Assembly: GCF_000185505.1 (NCBI RefSeq)
Contig: NZ_GL622359.1
Span: forward strand, 307,782 to 371,781
Length of the DNA stretch: 64,000 nucleotides
Origin: Pseudoramibacter alactolyticus ATCC 23263
GTDB lineage: Bacteria > Bacillota > Clostridia > Eubacteriales > Eubacteriaceae
Direction: 5' to 3'
A program made the translations under genes and the position numbers. The first letter of the stretch is position 1, and every line of letters starts with the position of its first letter. Below, one piece after another: positions 52,035-60,949 of the stretch. The notes under the pieces were generated by a model. It made no database searches. It saw nothing but the letters and a program-made list of their open reading frames with translations, and was not told where the DNA came from.

Positions 52035-52411
52035 ATTGCCTCCGATGGTAATAAATCTGATGGGTCGATGCCTGGTGTCGTTCAGAATAAGATCATGTCA
52101 GGATGCAATCACGGACAGGTGCTTTTAAAGATTAAAGGTGCGTCATCGAGGGGAAGAAAAGCACGGGGGAAGCCATAGATCAATATCAAGATCGAAATTT
52201 TGAAGAACTATGAAAAATAATGAAAGTCTTATGAAATCCCAAGAGTTAGTGATTGCGGTTCTCACTTCTATATGATAAAATGTTTTTCACCGAATTACAA
52301 GAAAATTTTCGTTTGCATTTTTTTACATTATGTTGATATCGAGGGGATATCAAACGAAATAGGTATCGGAAATGGTCTTGGACCATGAAATTTTGAAGCG
52401 AGGTAAGAGGC
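52035..52411. other. divergent intergenic region thrC/hom
   Basis: 377 bp. For hom, TTGCGG (52253-52258), 17 bp, TAAAAT (52276-52281, preceded by TG) gives a leader of about 125 nt containing the hairpin GATATC-GAGGG-GATATC (52335-52351). For thrC I see no clear promoter. I looked for a T-box (threonine) on the minus strand and found no specifier or antiterminator consensus. No other gene. Confidence 0.5.
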
Positions 52412-53656
52412 GTGAAAATTGCGTTATTAGGTTTCGGAACGATCGGGACGGGTGTTTACGAGCTGATCAATCTGAATAAGGGCCGGTTTTCTAACAACTT
52501 GGATGAACCCGTGGTCATCTCCAAAATTTTGGACAAAGATCCTAACAAACACGTGGATCCGTCAGATCAGGTGTGCAAGATTGTAACGGATCCGGCGCTG
52601 ATCATGGATGATCCTGAAATTCAGATCGTTATTTCCCTGCTTGGCGGCATGGATTTCGAGTATAAAATGATCAAGGCGGCGCTGGAGCACGGTAAAAATG
52701 TGGTGACGGCCAGCAAAGCGGTGCTCTCGGAATATTTTGATGAGCTGACCGGTATTGCAGCCGAGAAGAATGTATTTTTGCGCTACGAAGCAGCCGTCGG
52801 TGGCGGAATTCCCATCATCGGCAGTTTAAAAGAAGAACTTAAAATCAACCGCATCGACGAAATCAAAGGAATTCTCAACGGGACCACCAACTATATTTTG
52901 TCGAATATGACAGAAAATGGCGCCGATTTTGATGATACTCTCAAAAAAGCGCAGCAGATCGGCTTCGCCGAGGCAGATCCCACAGCGGATATTGAAGGTT
53001 ACGACGTTTCTCGCAAACTGGCGATTCTCTCGACATTGGCCTATGGCGGTGTGGTTCGTGACGAAGACATCAAGAAGCGTGGTCTTTCCGATGTATCGGC
53101 CATCGATGTGGAAATGGCCGGCGATATGGGCTATACCATCAAATATCTGGGGCACTCCAAATTGGTCAATAAAAACCAGGTTTATACCACTGTTGAGCCA
53201 GTGCTTTTCTCTAAAGAATCGATGATGAGCAATGTTAATTCGGAGTTTAATATCATTTCGATTAAAGGGGATATCATCGGGGAACTGCAGTTTTACGGCA
53301 AGGGTGCGGGCAAAGATGCGACGGCTAATGCTGTGGTCGGTGACGCCCTTTATATTATCAATTGCTTGAAGGAAGATCGGGAACCTCCTTATAAAAAGTT
53401 GGATAAAAAATTGCATAAAATGGGCAACTCCGGATTTTCGGGGCGTTATTATCTGCGGGTGAATATCGCAGACAATGATGAATTAGCTTTTGTCATGTCG
53501 GTGATGGACGCTGACAAAGGCCGGGAAAATATTGTTATTTCCGATGAAGCGATTTTCTATACTACGTCGACCATTCAGGCTGATGTGTTTGACGGTCTGG
53601 TGGATCGCATCAAAGAATGTGTCAGCGATGTGTTCTATGCGCGCATTTATGAATAG
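52412..53656 (+). CDS. hom: homoserine dehydrogenase
   Basis: 414-aa NAD(P)-dependent enzyme reducing aspartate semialdehyde to homoserine. GFGTIGTGVYELI is the nucleotide loop; TASKAVLSEYFDELTG and ILNGTTNYILSNM with GFAEADPTADIEGYDVSRK are the catalytic signature. The C-terminal 85 residues form an ACT domain for threonine feedback. The start is GTG at 52412 after TAAGAGG; no ATG fits. lysC follows after 23 nt. Confidence 0.96.
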   Translation: MKIALLGFGTIGTGVYELINLNKGRFSNNLDEPVVISKILDKDPNKHVDPSDQVCKIVTDPALIMDDPEIQIVISLLGGMDFEYKMIKAALEHGKNVVTASKAVLSEYFDELTGIAAEKNVFLRYEAAVGGGIPIIGSLKEELKINRIDEIKGILNGTTNYILSNMTENGADFDDTLKKAQQIGFAEADPTADIEGYDVSRKLAILSTLAYGGVVRDEDIKKRGLSDVSAIDVEMAGDMGYTIKYLGHSKLVNKNQVYTTVEPVLFSKESMMSNVNSEFNIISIKGDIIGELQFYGKGAGKDATANAVVGDALYIINCLKEDREPPYKKLDKKLHKMGNSGFSGRYYLRVNIADNDELAFVMSVMDADKGRENIVISDEAIFYTTSTIQADVFDGLVDRIKECVSDVFYARIYE

Positions 53657-53679
53657 AAGTCGGAATAATCGGAAATAAG

Positions 53680-54891
53680 ATGAAAGATTTAATCGTTCAG
53701 AAATATGGCGGGACATCGGTCGGTTCGGTTGAAAGAATAAAAATGGTGGCGCAGCGAATCGTTCACGGCGTGGATAATGGCAAGAAAATGATCGTCGTTG
53801 TATCAGCGATGGGCAAACGCACGGATGAACTTGTCAGCATGGCTCAGGCCATCAACGAAAGTCCGCCGAGCCGGGAACTGGATGTGCTGATGGCGACCGG
53901 CGAACAGGAAAGCATTGCGCTGTTAGCGATGGCCATTCAGGCGATTGGTTACACGGTAATTTCACTGACTGGCGCGCAATGCGGCATCCGCACTTCGGAT
54001 GTGCACCGTAAAGCGCGGATTGAAGGTATTGACACCGAACGTCTTGAACGGGAGCTGAGGGCTCATCAGGTGGTGATTGTCGCGGGGTTTCAGGGTATTG
54101 ACGAAAATGACGAAGTGACGACACTTGGCCGCGGCGGCTCCGACACCTCAGCGGTGGCATTGGCTGCAGCCATGAGAGCCGAACGTTGTGAAATCTACAC
54201 CGATGTGGATGGGGTTTACAATGCCGACCCACGTGTGGTGCCGGGCGCTCGGAAAATCGATCAGATTTCTTACGCAGAAGTTTTGGAAATGGCTGATCTT
54301 GGTGCGGGTGTGCTGCACACAAGATCGGTTGAGTTGGCAGAGAAATACAAATTGCCGCTGGTCGTGCGGTCCAGTTTTAACGAGAATAGAGGAACCATTA
54401 TCAAGGAGGACGTTAATCAAATGGAAAAGGTATTGGTCAGGGGGATTGCCCTTGATGAAAACATCGCAAAGATTTCAATTTTGGAAGTGCCGGATAAACC
54501 GGGGATTGCTTTTCGGCTGTTCACCTCGTTGGCGGTTGCCAATATTCACGTGGATATGATCGTGCAGAACGTCAACCGGACGGCGGTTAACGATATTTCG
54601 TTCACGGTGAACGTGGACGAATTGCAGGATGCGGTGGAAGTCTCCCAGAAGTTCGCCTTTGAAGTGGGCGCCCAGAAGGTTGAATTCGATCAGGGCGTGG
54701 CCAAGCTTTCGGTGGTGGGCACCGGGGTGGTGGCCAATGCAGAAATTGCCAGCAAGTTTTTTGAATCCCTTTATGAACTGGGCATCAATATTCTGACGAT
54801 CTCCACCTCGGAAATCAAACTCAGTTGCCTGATCGACAAAGACCGGGCGAAGGAAGCGATGATTCACATTCACAAAAAATTTGAAATGTAA
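53680..54891 (+). CDS. lysC: aspartokinase
   Basis: 403-aa aspartate kinase, the first step to lysine, threonine and methionine. VQKYGGTSVGSVERI is the catalytic signature, with TLGRGGSDTSAVALAAAM following. Residues from about 265 form two ACT domains for feedback by lysine or threonine. ATG 54421, preceded by AAGGAGG (54402-54408) at about 12 nt, begins the ACT region, so a separate regulatory beta subunit could be made from within the gene, as in Bacillus. It forms an operon with hom. Confidence 0.96.
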   Translation: MKDLIVQKYGGTSVGSVERIKMVAQRIVHGVDNGKKMIVVVSAMGKRTDELVSMAQAINESPPSRELDVLMATGEQESIALLAMAIQAIGYTVISLTGAQCGIRTSDVHRKARIEGIDTERLERELRAHQVVIVAGFQGIDENDEVTTLGRGGSDTSAVALAAAMRAERCEIYTDVDGVYNADPRVVPGARKIDQISYAEVLEMADLGAGVLHTRSVELAEKYKLPLVVRSSFNENRGTIIKEDVNQMEKVLVRGIALDENIAKISILEVPDKPGIAFRLFTSLAVANIHVDMIVQNVNRTAVNDISFTVNVDELQDAVEVSQKFAFEVGAQKVEFDQGVAKLSVVGTGVVANAEIASKFFESLYELGINILTISTSEIKLSCLIDKDRAKEAMIHIHKKFEM

Positions 54892-54899
54892 ACACCAAT

Positions 54900-54938
54900 A
54901 AAAAACATCCTGACGAAAATTCATCGGGATGTTTTTTT
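54900..54938. terminator. bidirectional terminator
   Basis: AAAAACATCC / GGATGTTTTT stem with a partly paired loop, between convergent lysC and thyX. Confidence 0.85.
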
Positions 54939-54961
54939 GTGTGCAAATACGGAGCGTGCTC

Positions 54962-55747
54962 TTATGGATTGGCCTTGTGAAGGGCGGCAAAGTGGGCGCG
55001 GACGCCTTGAATATCGCCACAGTACATATTGCCCTCCGGGCAAGGGCCATTCAGACAAGAAGGGCCGGCGTTTTTGAACAGCGTGGGAGCGACTTCCTTC
55101 ACCAGCAAAAGCATCTGAGTCGCGCATTCACGGATTTCCCACTGGGCGCGGTTGCAACAGCGATGGTTGAAAAAGTGAAGCAGTTCCCGGGCGTTCATCG
55201 TCATGACAATTTTGGTTTCACAGCCGTTGGGCAGCACATAACGCGCGTCTTCGATGGCTTTTTTTTCTGCCTTGCGGGCCGCCTCATCCTCGGAGAGCCC
55301 TTCGGCTAAAAAGGTTTTAAGATGCGCGGCTTTTAAGGTGTCGGTCAATTCATCATAGGCGGCCTGGTCGTCAGCCATGGCCGTAAGGTAGCGCGCTTTG
55401 GCCGCGGGGATCGCGGCGATTTCCGGCGGCACGATGTAATCAAATTGGCCCTCGGTGACATAGCGCTGGGATTTTTGACTGTAACTGGCCAGGCGGTGGC
55501 GCACCAGCTGATGGGTCAGGGAGCGGCTGACACCCTCAATGCCGAAGGTGAAGCTGACGTGCTCCACCGGGGACAGGTGGCCGTAGTTGGACAGTCGGTT
55601 TAAAAAGCTCTGGACTTTATCAGGCGTTTGGTTCGCCATAAGTTCGGGGATGCCGGAAGATGAATAACAAAGTTTGGCTGCCGCTGCGATGACCTTTTCC
55701 GGGTCCGGGGTGTGGGTGAGCAGGCTGACTTTTAAAGTGCTTTCCAT
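54962..55747 (-). CDS. thyX: FAD-dependent thymidylate synthase
   Basis: 261-aa ThyX, methylating dUMP with methylene-THF and FAD. The family motif RHRxxSxxxxSxRY is intact as [14 protein letters not shown]. Other signs are [10 protein letters not shown] and the C-terminal [21 protein letters not shown]. The start is the ATG 7 nt after AAGGAGG; the open frame extends 42 nt upstream. ThyX instead of ThyA is common in anaerobes. Confidence 0.96.
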   Translation of the reverse strand: MESTLKVSLLTHTPDPEKVIAAAAKLCYSSSGIPELMANQTPDKVQSFLNRLSNYGHLSPVEHVSFTFGIEGVSRSLTHQLVRHRLASYSQKSQRYVTEGQFDYIVPPEIAAIPAAKARYLTAMADDQAAYDELTDTLKAAHLKTFLAEGLSEDEAARKAEKKAIEDARYVLPNGCETKIVMTMNARELLHFFNHRCCNRAQWEIRECATQMLLLVKEVAPTLFKNAGPSCLNGPCPEGNMYCGDIQGVRAHFAALHKANP

Positions 55748-55920
55748 ATGAGTACCTCCTTGATGCGTTTGGTGCCAAACGCTGATCAATTCATTTTGAA
55801 GCGGGCAGCGTCTGGAACGCGAACCGCCGATAAGTCAAATTATTATATCACAGTGACAAGAAAATCGTGCGCTTGTCGATAAATTTCAGCTATAATATCT
55901 TAATAGAGAGGCAGGACGAT

Positions 55921-56472
55921 ATGAACAACAGCCAATTAAGACAGCCGGTGATGCCTGAACACTGCAAGGATTATCACTTTGTAACCGGGGAAAAGCATAA
56001 ATATCTGGGCCGGTACTACACTTTGGTGGTGCAGCCGATTGGGGACGGCGAGGTTCCGCAGGTAGCGCTGCGCGGAGAATATCTTTATTTATCGGCCAAG
56101 GAACCCGCCGACATTGCAGCCAACGCCGGCATTTTGGATACCTGGTATCAGAAACAGGCGGAGGCAGTGTTCACGCCGATTGTGGCGGAAGCGGTGGTGA
56201 AGGCCATCCCCTATAATCACAAGCGTTTGCCGCAATTGCGCATTTATCGGATGGATAATCAGTGGGGAGCCTGTAATCCGAAAACCGGCGTGTTGATTTT
56301 GAACCTCGAGCTCATCAAAGTGCCGGAGGCTTGCATCGCCTTTGTCGCCCAGCACGAGGTGCTGCATCTGAGTTTTCCCAGCCACAACAATGCATTTTTC
56401 TCAGCGCTTAAAACGTTGATGCCCAACTGGATGGAACGAGAAAAAACGCTGAGAACCCTTTATCCGATTTAA
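55921..56472 (+). CDS. YgjP-like zinc metalloprotease (DUF45)
   Basis: 183-aa protein with the YgjP/DUF45 fold. The zinc motif is HEVLHLSFPSHNNAF (HExxH plus a downstream His), and RMDNQWGACNPKTGVLILNL is the conserved segment preceding it. Cytoplasmic, without signal peptide. In this family the biological substrate is unknown. The ATG at 55921 follows GAGGCAGGA; the longer open frame lacks a site. It has an own TATAAT at 55891-55896. Confidence 0.88.
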   Translation: MNNSQLRQPVMPEHCKDYHFVTGEKHKYLGRYYTLVVQPIGDGEVPQVALRGEYLYLSAKEPADIAANAGILDTWYQKQAEAVFTPIVAEAVVKAIPYNHKRLPQLRIYRMDNQWGACNPKTGVLILNLELIKVPEACIAFVAQHEVLHLSFPSHNNAFFSALKTLMPNWMEREKTLRTLYPI

Positions 56473-56588
56473 AGGACCAGAAGGCGAGCAGTCTGTTTCA
56501 CGATTAAAGCAGACTGTTTTTTATGGGCAAAGCGAAAATCGTTATAATATAATGAATGGGATTGAATTGACAAGAAGGAGAAATCAAA

Positions 56589-57270
56589 ATGGAAGCAGGA
56601 TTTATTTATCAACAGCCATTGGCAGCGATGTGGTGTGCGGCCTTTGGATGGGTTTGTGCACCTGGGCAGCCTCGGGGATGCTCGTGGGATGGACCGGATT
56701 CGTGGGCTGCACCGCCTATTTTGCTTCTGGCGGCAGTCGTGGTGGCTTCATTCGATCGGTTTGCAGCAACTACGCCGGCGTGGCCATCGGCAGCGCCATT
56801 TTGTCTTTGGGCAATTTAAGCTCCAACGGCCCGATTTTCAGCGCACTGTGCAGCGGTTTTTTCACCGGTGTCATTTGTTACCTGGCCCACTGACCAAGGT
56901 GGTTGTTTGCGCTTTTACGGGCGGCTTCTCGACATTTGCTTCCGACGGCAATTGGCAGATGCTTTTACTTTGCCTGATGCTCGGCAACTTTGTGGGGCTG
57001 GGGAGCGATTATCTCGGCCGCTGGGTATTCGGGCGGTTTTTTAAAGGCCGTAGCGATAAAACCGACTGGACGATTTTTAAATTTTTGGACGTGAAATCAA
57101 AAGAAGAGTGGGCGCTGTTGATATTGAAAGAATTTAAGAAGAAAAAATTTTATCAAAGCTCCGAGAAGGGGCTTTTTAATTGCGATTATTTTTGTAGCTC
57201 GCAGCAGAAATTTTTTTGTGACGCGATGGAAAATGTAGGCTCTTTTTTGCGAAAAGACAATTCAAACTAA
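56589..57270 (+). pseudogene. DUF1097-type membrane protein, frameshifted
   Basis: Fragments in three frames reconstruct one DUF1097-like membrane protein. It begins at ATG 56589 (AAGGAG 8 nt upstream, MEAGFIY). It continues from about 56613 in another frame with VVCGLWMGLCTWAASGMLVG and WTGFVGCTAYFASGGSRG to a stop at 56891. From about 56880 a third frame gives VVVCAFTGGFSTFASDGNW and MLLLCLMLGNFVGLGSDYLG. At least two indels are needed. The last frame runs on to 57270 in AT-rich sequence and is probably not native beyond about 57065. Confidence 0.75.
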
Positions 57271-57291
57271 AAATAATTTTACAAAAAATAG

Positions 57292-57320
57292 TTGACAACA
57301 ATTTATTTGGATGCTAATAT
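57292..57320 (+). promoter_or_regulatory. promoter of acyl-CoA dehydrogenase/nitroreductase unit
   Basis: Consensus TTGACA (57292-57297), 17 bp, TAATAT (57315-57320) preceded by TGC; leader of about 90 nt. Confidence 0.7.
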
Positions 57321-57418
57321 AAAAGCACCAAAGGATGAACAACTCAATCCAACAGAGTTCTAAAAAAATTTCAGTGAATTTTCAGTTAATTCGAATTTCG
57401 TTAATAAGGAGATATAAG

Positions 57419-58372
57419 ATGAACATTCAAAAAATTGTTGTCGCTGGCGGTGGCGTTCTCGGCAGTCAAATTGCATTTCAATCTGCTTACTGCGGTTTTG
57501 ACGTAACCGTCTGGCTGCGCTCAGACGCATCCATCGGACGCTCTCAGCCGAAAATTGATCGTCTGCATCAAATTTATCTGGCAGAACTGGCGGAAGCCAA
57601 AAATCAGATCGGCAGCAGCCATGCCAGCTTTTCCCGGGGCTTGATTGCGGATTCGGAAAAGCTGACACTCGATAAAATTGTCGAATTAGAGGCAGCGGCG
57701 GAAGCGGCTTACCAGAATTTGAAGCTGACCACAGATCTCGCGGAAGCCGTTAAAGATGTCGATTTGATCATCGAAAGTATGGCGGAAAACCCGGAAGCAA
57801 AACAAGACTTCTATAAAAAACTCTCGCCGTTATTAGCGGATAAAACCATTGTGGCCACTAACTCTTCCTCGATGGTGCCCAGTCAATTCAGAGATTTTGT
57901 GAAAAATCCCCAGCGCTATTTGGCCATTCACTTTGCCAACAATATCTGGCGCAGCAATACGGCAGAAATTATGGGGCATGACGGAACCAATCAGGCCGCC
58001 TTTGATGCAGCGGTTGACTTTGCAGAGGCGATCAACATGGTGCCGCTAAAGGTGTTAAAAGAGCAGCCGGGCTATATTCTGAATTCCATGCTGATCCCCT
58101 TCCTGAATGCCGGTGAAAGCTTGCTGGCCAACGGTGTGAGCGATCCTGAAACGATTGATTTGGCTTGGCGTTTGGGAACGGGCAGCCCTCTCGGGCCTTT
58201 TCAGATTTTGGATATCATCGGTTTGACAACAGCCTACAATGTGATGATGAACTATCCGGATGCCTCGGATCCGCAGTCGACCCATGGGAAGATCGTTGCC
58301 ATCCTTAAATCGTATATCGACGAAGGTAAGCTCGGCATCAATGCCGGCGAAGGTTTCTATCAATATCGCTAA
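57419..58372 (+). CDS. 3-hydroxyacyl-CoA dehydrogenase family protein
   Basis: 317-aa NAD-dependent dehydrogenase of the 3-hydroxybutyryl-CoA type. The Rossmann loop is VVAGGGVLGSQIAFQSA; DLIIESMAENPEAKQDFY and TIVATNSSSMVPSQF follow, with His in YLAIHFANNIW as catalytic His and the C-terminal domain from about residue 190 (EQPGYILNSMLIPFL). It differs from canonical Hbd in having a long insertion near residues 40-90, so the substrate may be another 3-hydroxyacid. AAGGAG lies 7 nt before the ATG. A nitroreductase follows on the same transcript. Confidence 0.85.
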   Translation: MNIQKIVVAGGGVLGSQIAFQSAYCGFDVTVWLRSDASIGRSQPKIDRLHQIYLAELAEAKNQIGSSHASFSRGLIADSEKLTLDKIVELEAAAEAAYQNLKLTTDLAEAVKDVDLIIESMAENPEAKQDFYKKLSPLLADKTIVATNSSSMVPSQFRDFVKNPQRYLAIHFANNIWRSNTAEIMGHDGTNQAAFDAAVDFAEAINMVPLKVLKEQPGYILNSMLIPFLNAGESLLANGVSDPETIDLAWRLGTGSPLGPFQILDIIGLTTAYNVMMNYPDASDPQSTHGKIVAILKSYIDEGKLGINAGEGFYQYR

Positions 58373-58409
58373 AAAATTATAAAATAATCGTAAATATGGA
58401 GGATAAAAA

Positions 58410-58979
58410 ATGAGTATTGTTGATGCAGTGAAAAAACGGCGCTCCGTTTATGATCTGAATAAAAAACTGCCGGTGCTGGAAGACCAGATAGTGAAGCTGA
58501 TCTGCGATTTAACCGAATTGGTTCCGGATGCCTTTAATATGAAAAGTCAGCAGGTGGTCGTGGCGCTTAGCGACAAACAAAACGCCCTGTGGGACACGAT
58601 TGATGATGCGTTTGGCGGCAAGGTCGCCAGAGAAAAGATCGACGGCTTCAAGGCCGCTGCCGGCACCGTGCTCTATTTCTATGATGAAGCCGTCGTGAAA
58701 AAATACCAGGAAGATTTTCCGCTTTATGCTGTGAACTTTCCGATTTGGGCGCAGCAATCCAATGGGATGCTGCAGTTTTCGATCTGGGCAGGACTTCGAG
58801 AATTAGGCATCGGCGCCAATGTGCAGCATTATAATCCGGTGATTGACAACGCCGTGAAAAAATTGTTCAATGTGCCGGAAAATTTCGTACTGGTTGCCCA
58901 AATGCCCTTTGGCGGCATCAGCTCTGAACCGGCTCCAAAAGAAAAAGAAGATATCGGGAAACGGGTTAAATTAGCATAA
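58410..58979 (+). CDS. nitroreductase-family protein
   Basis: 189-aa flavoprotein of the nitroreductase family, reducing nitro or quinone compounds with NAD(P)H. The N-terminal FMN phosphate motif KKRRSVYDLN and the loop at NMKSQQVVVALSD are typical, as is the C-terminal MPFGGISSEPAPKEKEDI. GGAGG lies 7 nt before the ATG. It is downstream of a 3-hydroxyacyl-CoA dehydrogenase and before a shared terminator. Confidence 0.92.
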   Translation: MSIVDAVKKRRSVYDLNKKLPVLEDQIVKLICDLTELVPDAFNMKSQQVVVALSDKQNALWDTIDDAFGGKVAREKIDGFKAAAGTVLYFYDEAVVKKYQEDFPLYAVNFPIWAQQSNGMLQFSIWAGLRELGIGANVQHYNPVIDNAVKKLFNVPENFVLVAQMPFGGISSEPAPKEKEDIGKRVKLA

Positions 58980-59020
58980 GATGATTTCCCTTCCGCTAAA
59001 AATAAAATAACAATCAAACA

Positions 59021-59066
59021 AAAATGCCGGTTGGATTTCGAACTGAATTTCCAACCGGCATTTTTT
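59021..59066. terminator. bidirectional terminator
   Basis: AAAATGCCGGTTGG / CCAACCGGCATTTT 14-bp perfect arms with T-tracts on both strands, between the nitroreductase and the disulfide-oxidoreductase pseudogene. Confidence 0.9.
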
Positions 59067-59084
59067 CTGATTAATGAGAGGCAT

Positions 59085-60343
59085 TTATGGCGGCTCGTTA
59101 AAAGCTTCGCACGTCGTGGAATGGGTGAAGATCATATCCCGCAGCGTGGTGTAAGGCAGATGCGCATCCGTCATGATCTTGATAATATTGATGATTTCGT
59201 GATATTCGGCGCAGAAGAGGTGGGTTCCGAGAATCTGATCGTCATTCGCTTGCCCTTGGGAATGGCAGCGGCCGGCAAGGTCATCACGCGGATGTGATAT
59301 CCTTTGAATCTGGCCTGTGCCTCGCTGTCGCCGATGCGGGAGAAAGGCGGATCGAGGAAAGTGGTGTAGGGAATGGCGCCGCGATTTTCGGTGGTGCGGT
59401 TGCCATTGCCGTTTAGATGACCGAAGACAATACGAAAATCATCCAGGGAAAGATAGGTGAACTGCATACCGCCGCGGCATCGTCGACTGCATAGCTATGG
59501 GCAACGTTGGTTTGCAGATGTGCGTTCATCATGATGGCACCGCGCGTCGGTTTGAACGCCAGTGTTTTCGAGGGTGCGTCCATCGGTATTAGGCCGGCGT
59601 CCGGTAGCAATCAAAATGGCATCGGCAGAAAGCTCGGAAGTCCCATCAGGTATCGAAAGGTTTAACGCGGCGGCCGCCTCGCGGTCGTGAATAGCCAGCA
59701 CATCCATGCTTTCAAGAAGGGCAAAACGGCCGTGGATGCCGTCGGCGATTTCCCGGTCTTCCCGGGGCAGAAAAGTATCACCGCGTTGAATGATCGTCGA
59801 AATTGGTGAAAATGGACGCGAATTCCAAACCGATATAACCGATGATGACGATAATCGGGTGCTTGGGCAGGACCGCCAGATCCAGCAGGGCATCGCTGGT
59901 GAAAACGCGGTTGCTTTCAGCAAGGCCCGGAATCGGCGGCACGACAGACTGGGATCCGGTGTTGATCACAATGGTCTCCCCGAAAATACGTTTTTCCTGA
60001 CCATCAGCAAAGCGCAGGACGAACATGTTCATCTTCAAAGGATGCCTGGGCGTGAATGATATCATCACCGGCACCGGTCATTTTGTCGTGGTTTTTCTGA
60101 CGCGGGGCACGGATCGGTTGATCTTTATCGGTGATAGTCTTTTGATAAAAAGCCGGGGGATCCTGTTCAGTGGCAGAATGAGCATGGTTTTCAAGAAATT
60201 TCGTGGGAATACAGGCGACATTGATACCAGGTGTCGCCGTCGCGGCGATCGTCTTTTTCAATTAAAGCAACGGACTGACCGGCTGATGCCGATTTGGCGG
60301 TTAAGGTTTTGCCGGCCCAATTGCAATAAGTTTTTATCTTGTC
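59085..60343 (-). pseudogene. pyridine nucleotide-disulfide oxidoreductase, decayed
   Basis: Minus-strand pieces in several frames rebuild a class I flavin disulfide oxidoreductase (dihydrolipoamide dehydrogenase/mercuric reductase-like) of about 420 aa. From the N-terminal side: GKTLTAKSASAGQSVALIEK with the redox segment INVACIPTKFLENHA, then ETIVINTGSQSVVPPIPGL, IIVIIGYIGLEFASIFTNF, SADAILIATGRRPNTDGRTL and the interface domain HEIINIIKIMTDAHLPYTTL up to the stop at 59085. At least four frameshifts and a stop near the start separate them, and the first redox Cys is lost. It is clearly non-functional. Confidence 0.88.
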
Positions 60344-60363
60344 ATAATCCTTCGGAAATAGCA

Positions 60364-60430
60364 ATTAAAAGCATATTAGAATGCTTTTAATATGAGATTT
60401 AAGCAAAATAAGCACGCCGAAGAGCGTGCT
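60364..60430. terminator. two hairpins after the polymerase operon
   Basis: AGCACGC / GCGTGCT (60411-60430) with a T-rich tail on the minus strand should end the YolD transcript. Next to it is the perfect ATTAAAAGCAT / ATGCTTTTAAT palindrome (60364-60390). Confidence 0.6.
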
Positions 60431-60490
60431 GCAAGTTAAATTTAAATTGAATTGGAAAATACAGGCGATTGGAGAAGGTTAAAGTGGATT

Positions 60491-60949
60491 TTATATTGCG
60501 GTTGCACCGTCGGCAAAATCAATCGCGTAGAGATAATCGAGGGGAACGGCGTCTTTTCCGTCGAGCGTTATGGTGTGCTGAACAGGATCAATGGCGGCGA
60601 GTTTTCCGGTTTGTTCTGCTGTTATTCCGCGATCGGGCAAATCCGAATCGGGAATAAAGTAGATAAGTTTTAATATCGGGGATTGCCCGTCGCTTAAAAG
60701 TGAACAAAGGTGCTGCAAACGGCGATTGATGGTCAGGCGTTCCTCATCGGCGAGCAAGCGCAGCGGTGCTGTGCGCCCTTTTTTGTGCGCCAGTGCCTGA
60801 TCGTAGCCTTTTAAAGCGGCAAAAGGAGCGAAAATCTTGGCGCGACGGCAGATGGTCATCGGCGGATGACGGCGGGAAAAAGCATCGCTGTCATGTCGGG
60901 GACGGGTAGCCTCTAAAGGATAAATGCCGGTGTGAGATGCTTTTTTCAT
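60491..60949 (-). CDS. YolD-like protein
   Basis: 152-aa YolD-like family member. The N-terminal HPPMTICRRAKIFAPFAALKG is the family hallmark, and the C-terminal half (ITLDGKDAVPLDYLYAIDFA) forms a small beta domain. Known YolD-like genes sit beside UvrX-type Y-family polymerases. Its ATG overlaps the stop of that polymerase here (ATGA), so the two are translated together. It probably assists translesion synthesis, but its mechanism is unknown. Confidence 0.85.
   Translation of the reverse strand: MKKASHTGIYPLEATRPRHDSDAFSRRHPPMTICRRAKIFAPFAALKGYDQALAHKKGRTAPLRLLADEERLTINRRLQHLCSLLSDGQSPILKLIYFIPDSDLPDRGITAEQTGKLAAIDPVQHTITLDGKDAVPLDYLYAIDFADGATAI

Noticed and set aside
52035-52411. T-box or other threonine-sensing leader between thrC and hom
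   Set aside because: No T-box antiterminator consensus or specifier loop on either strand.
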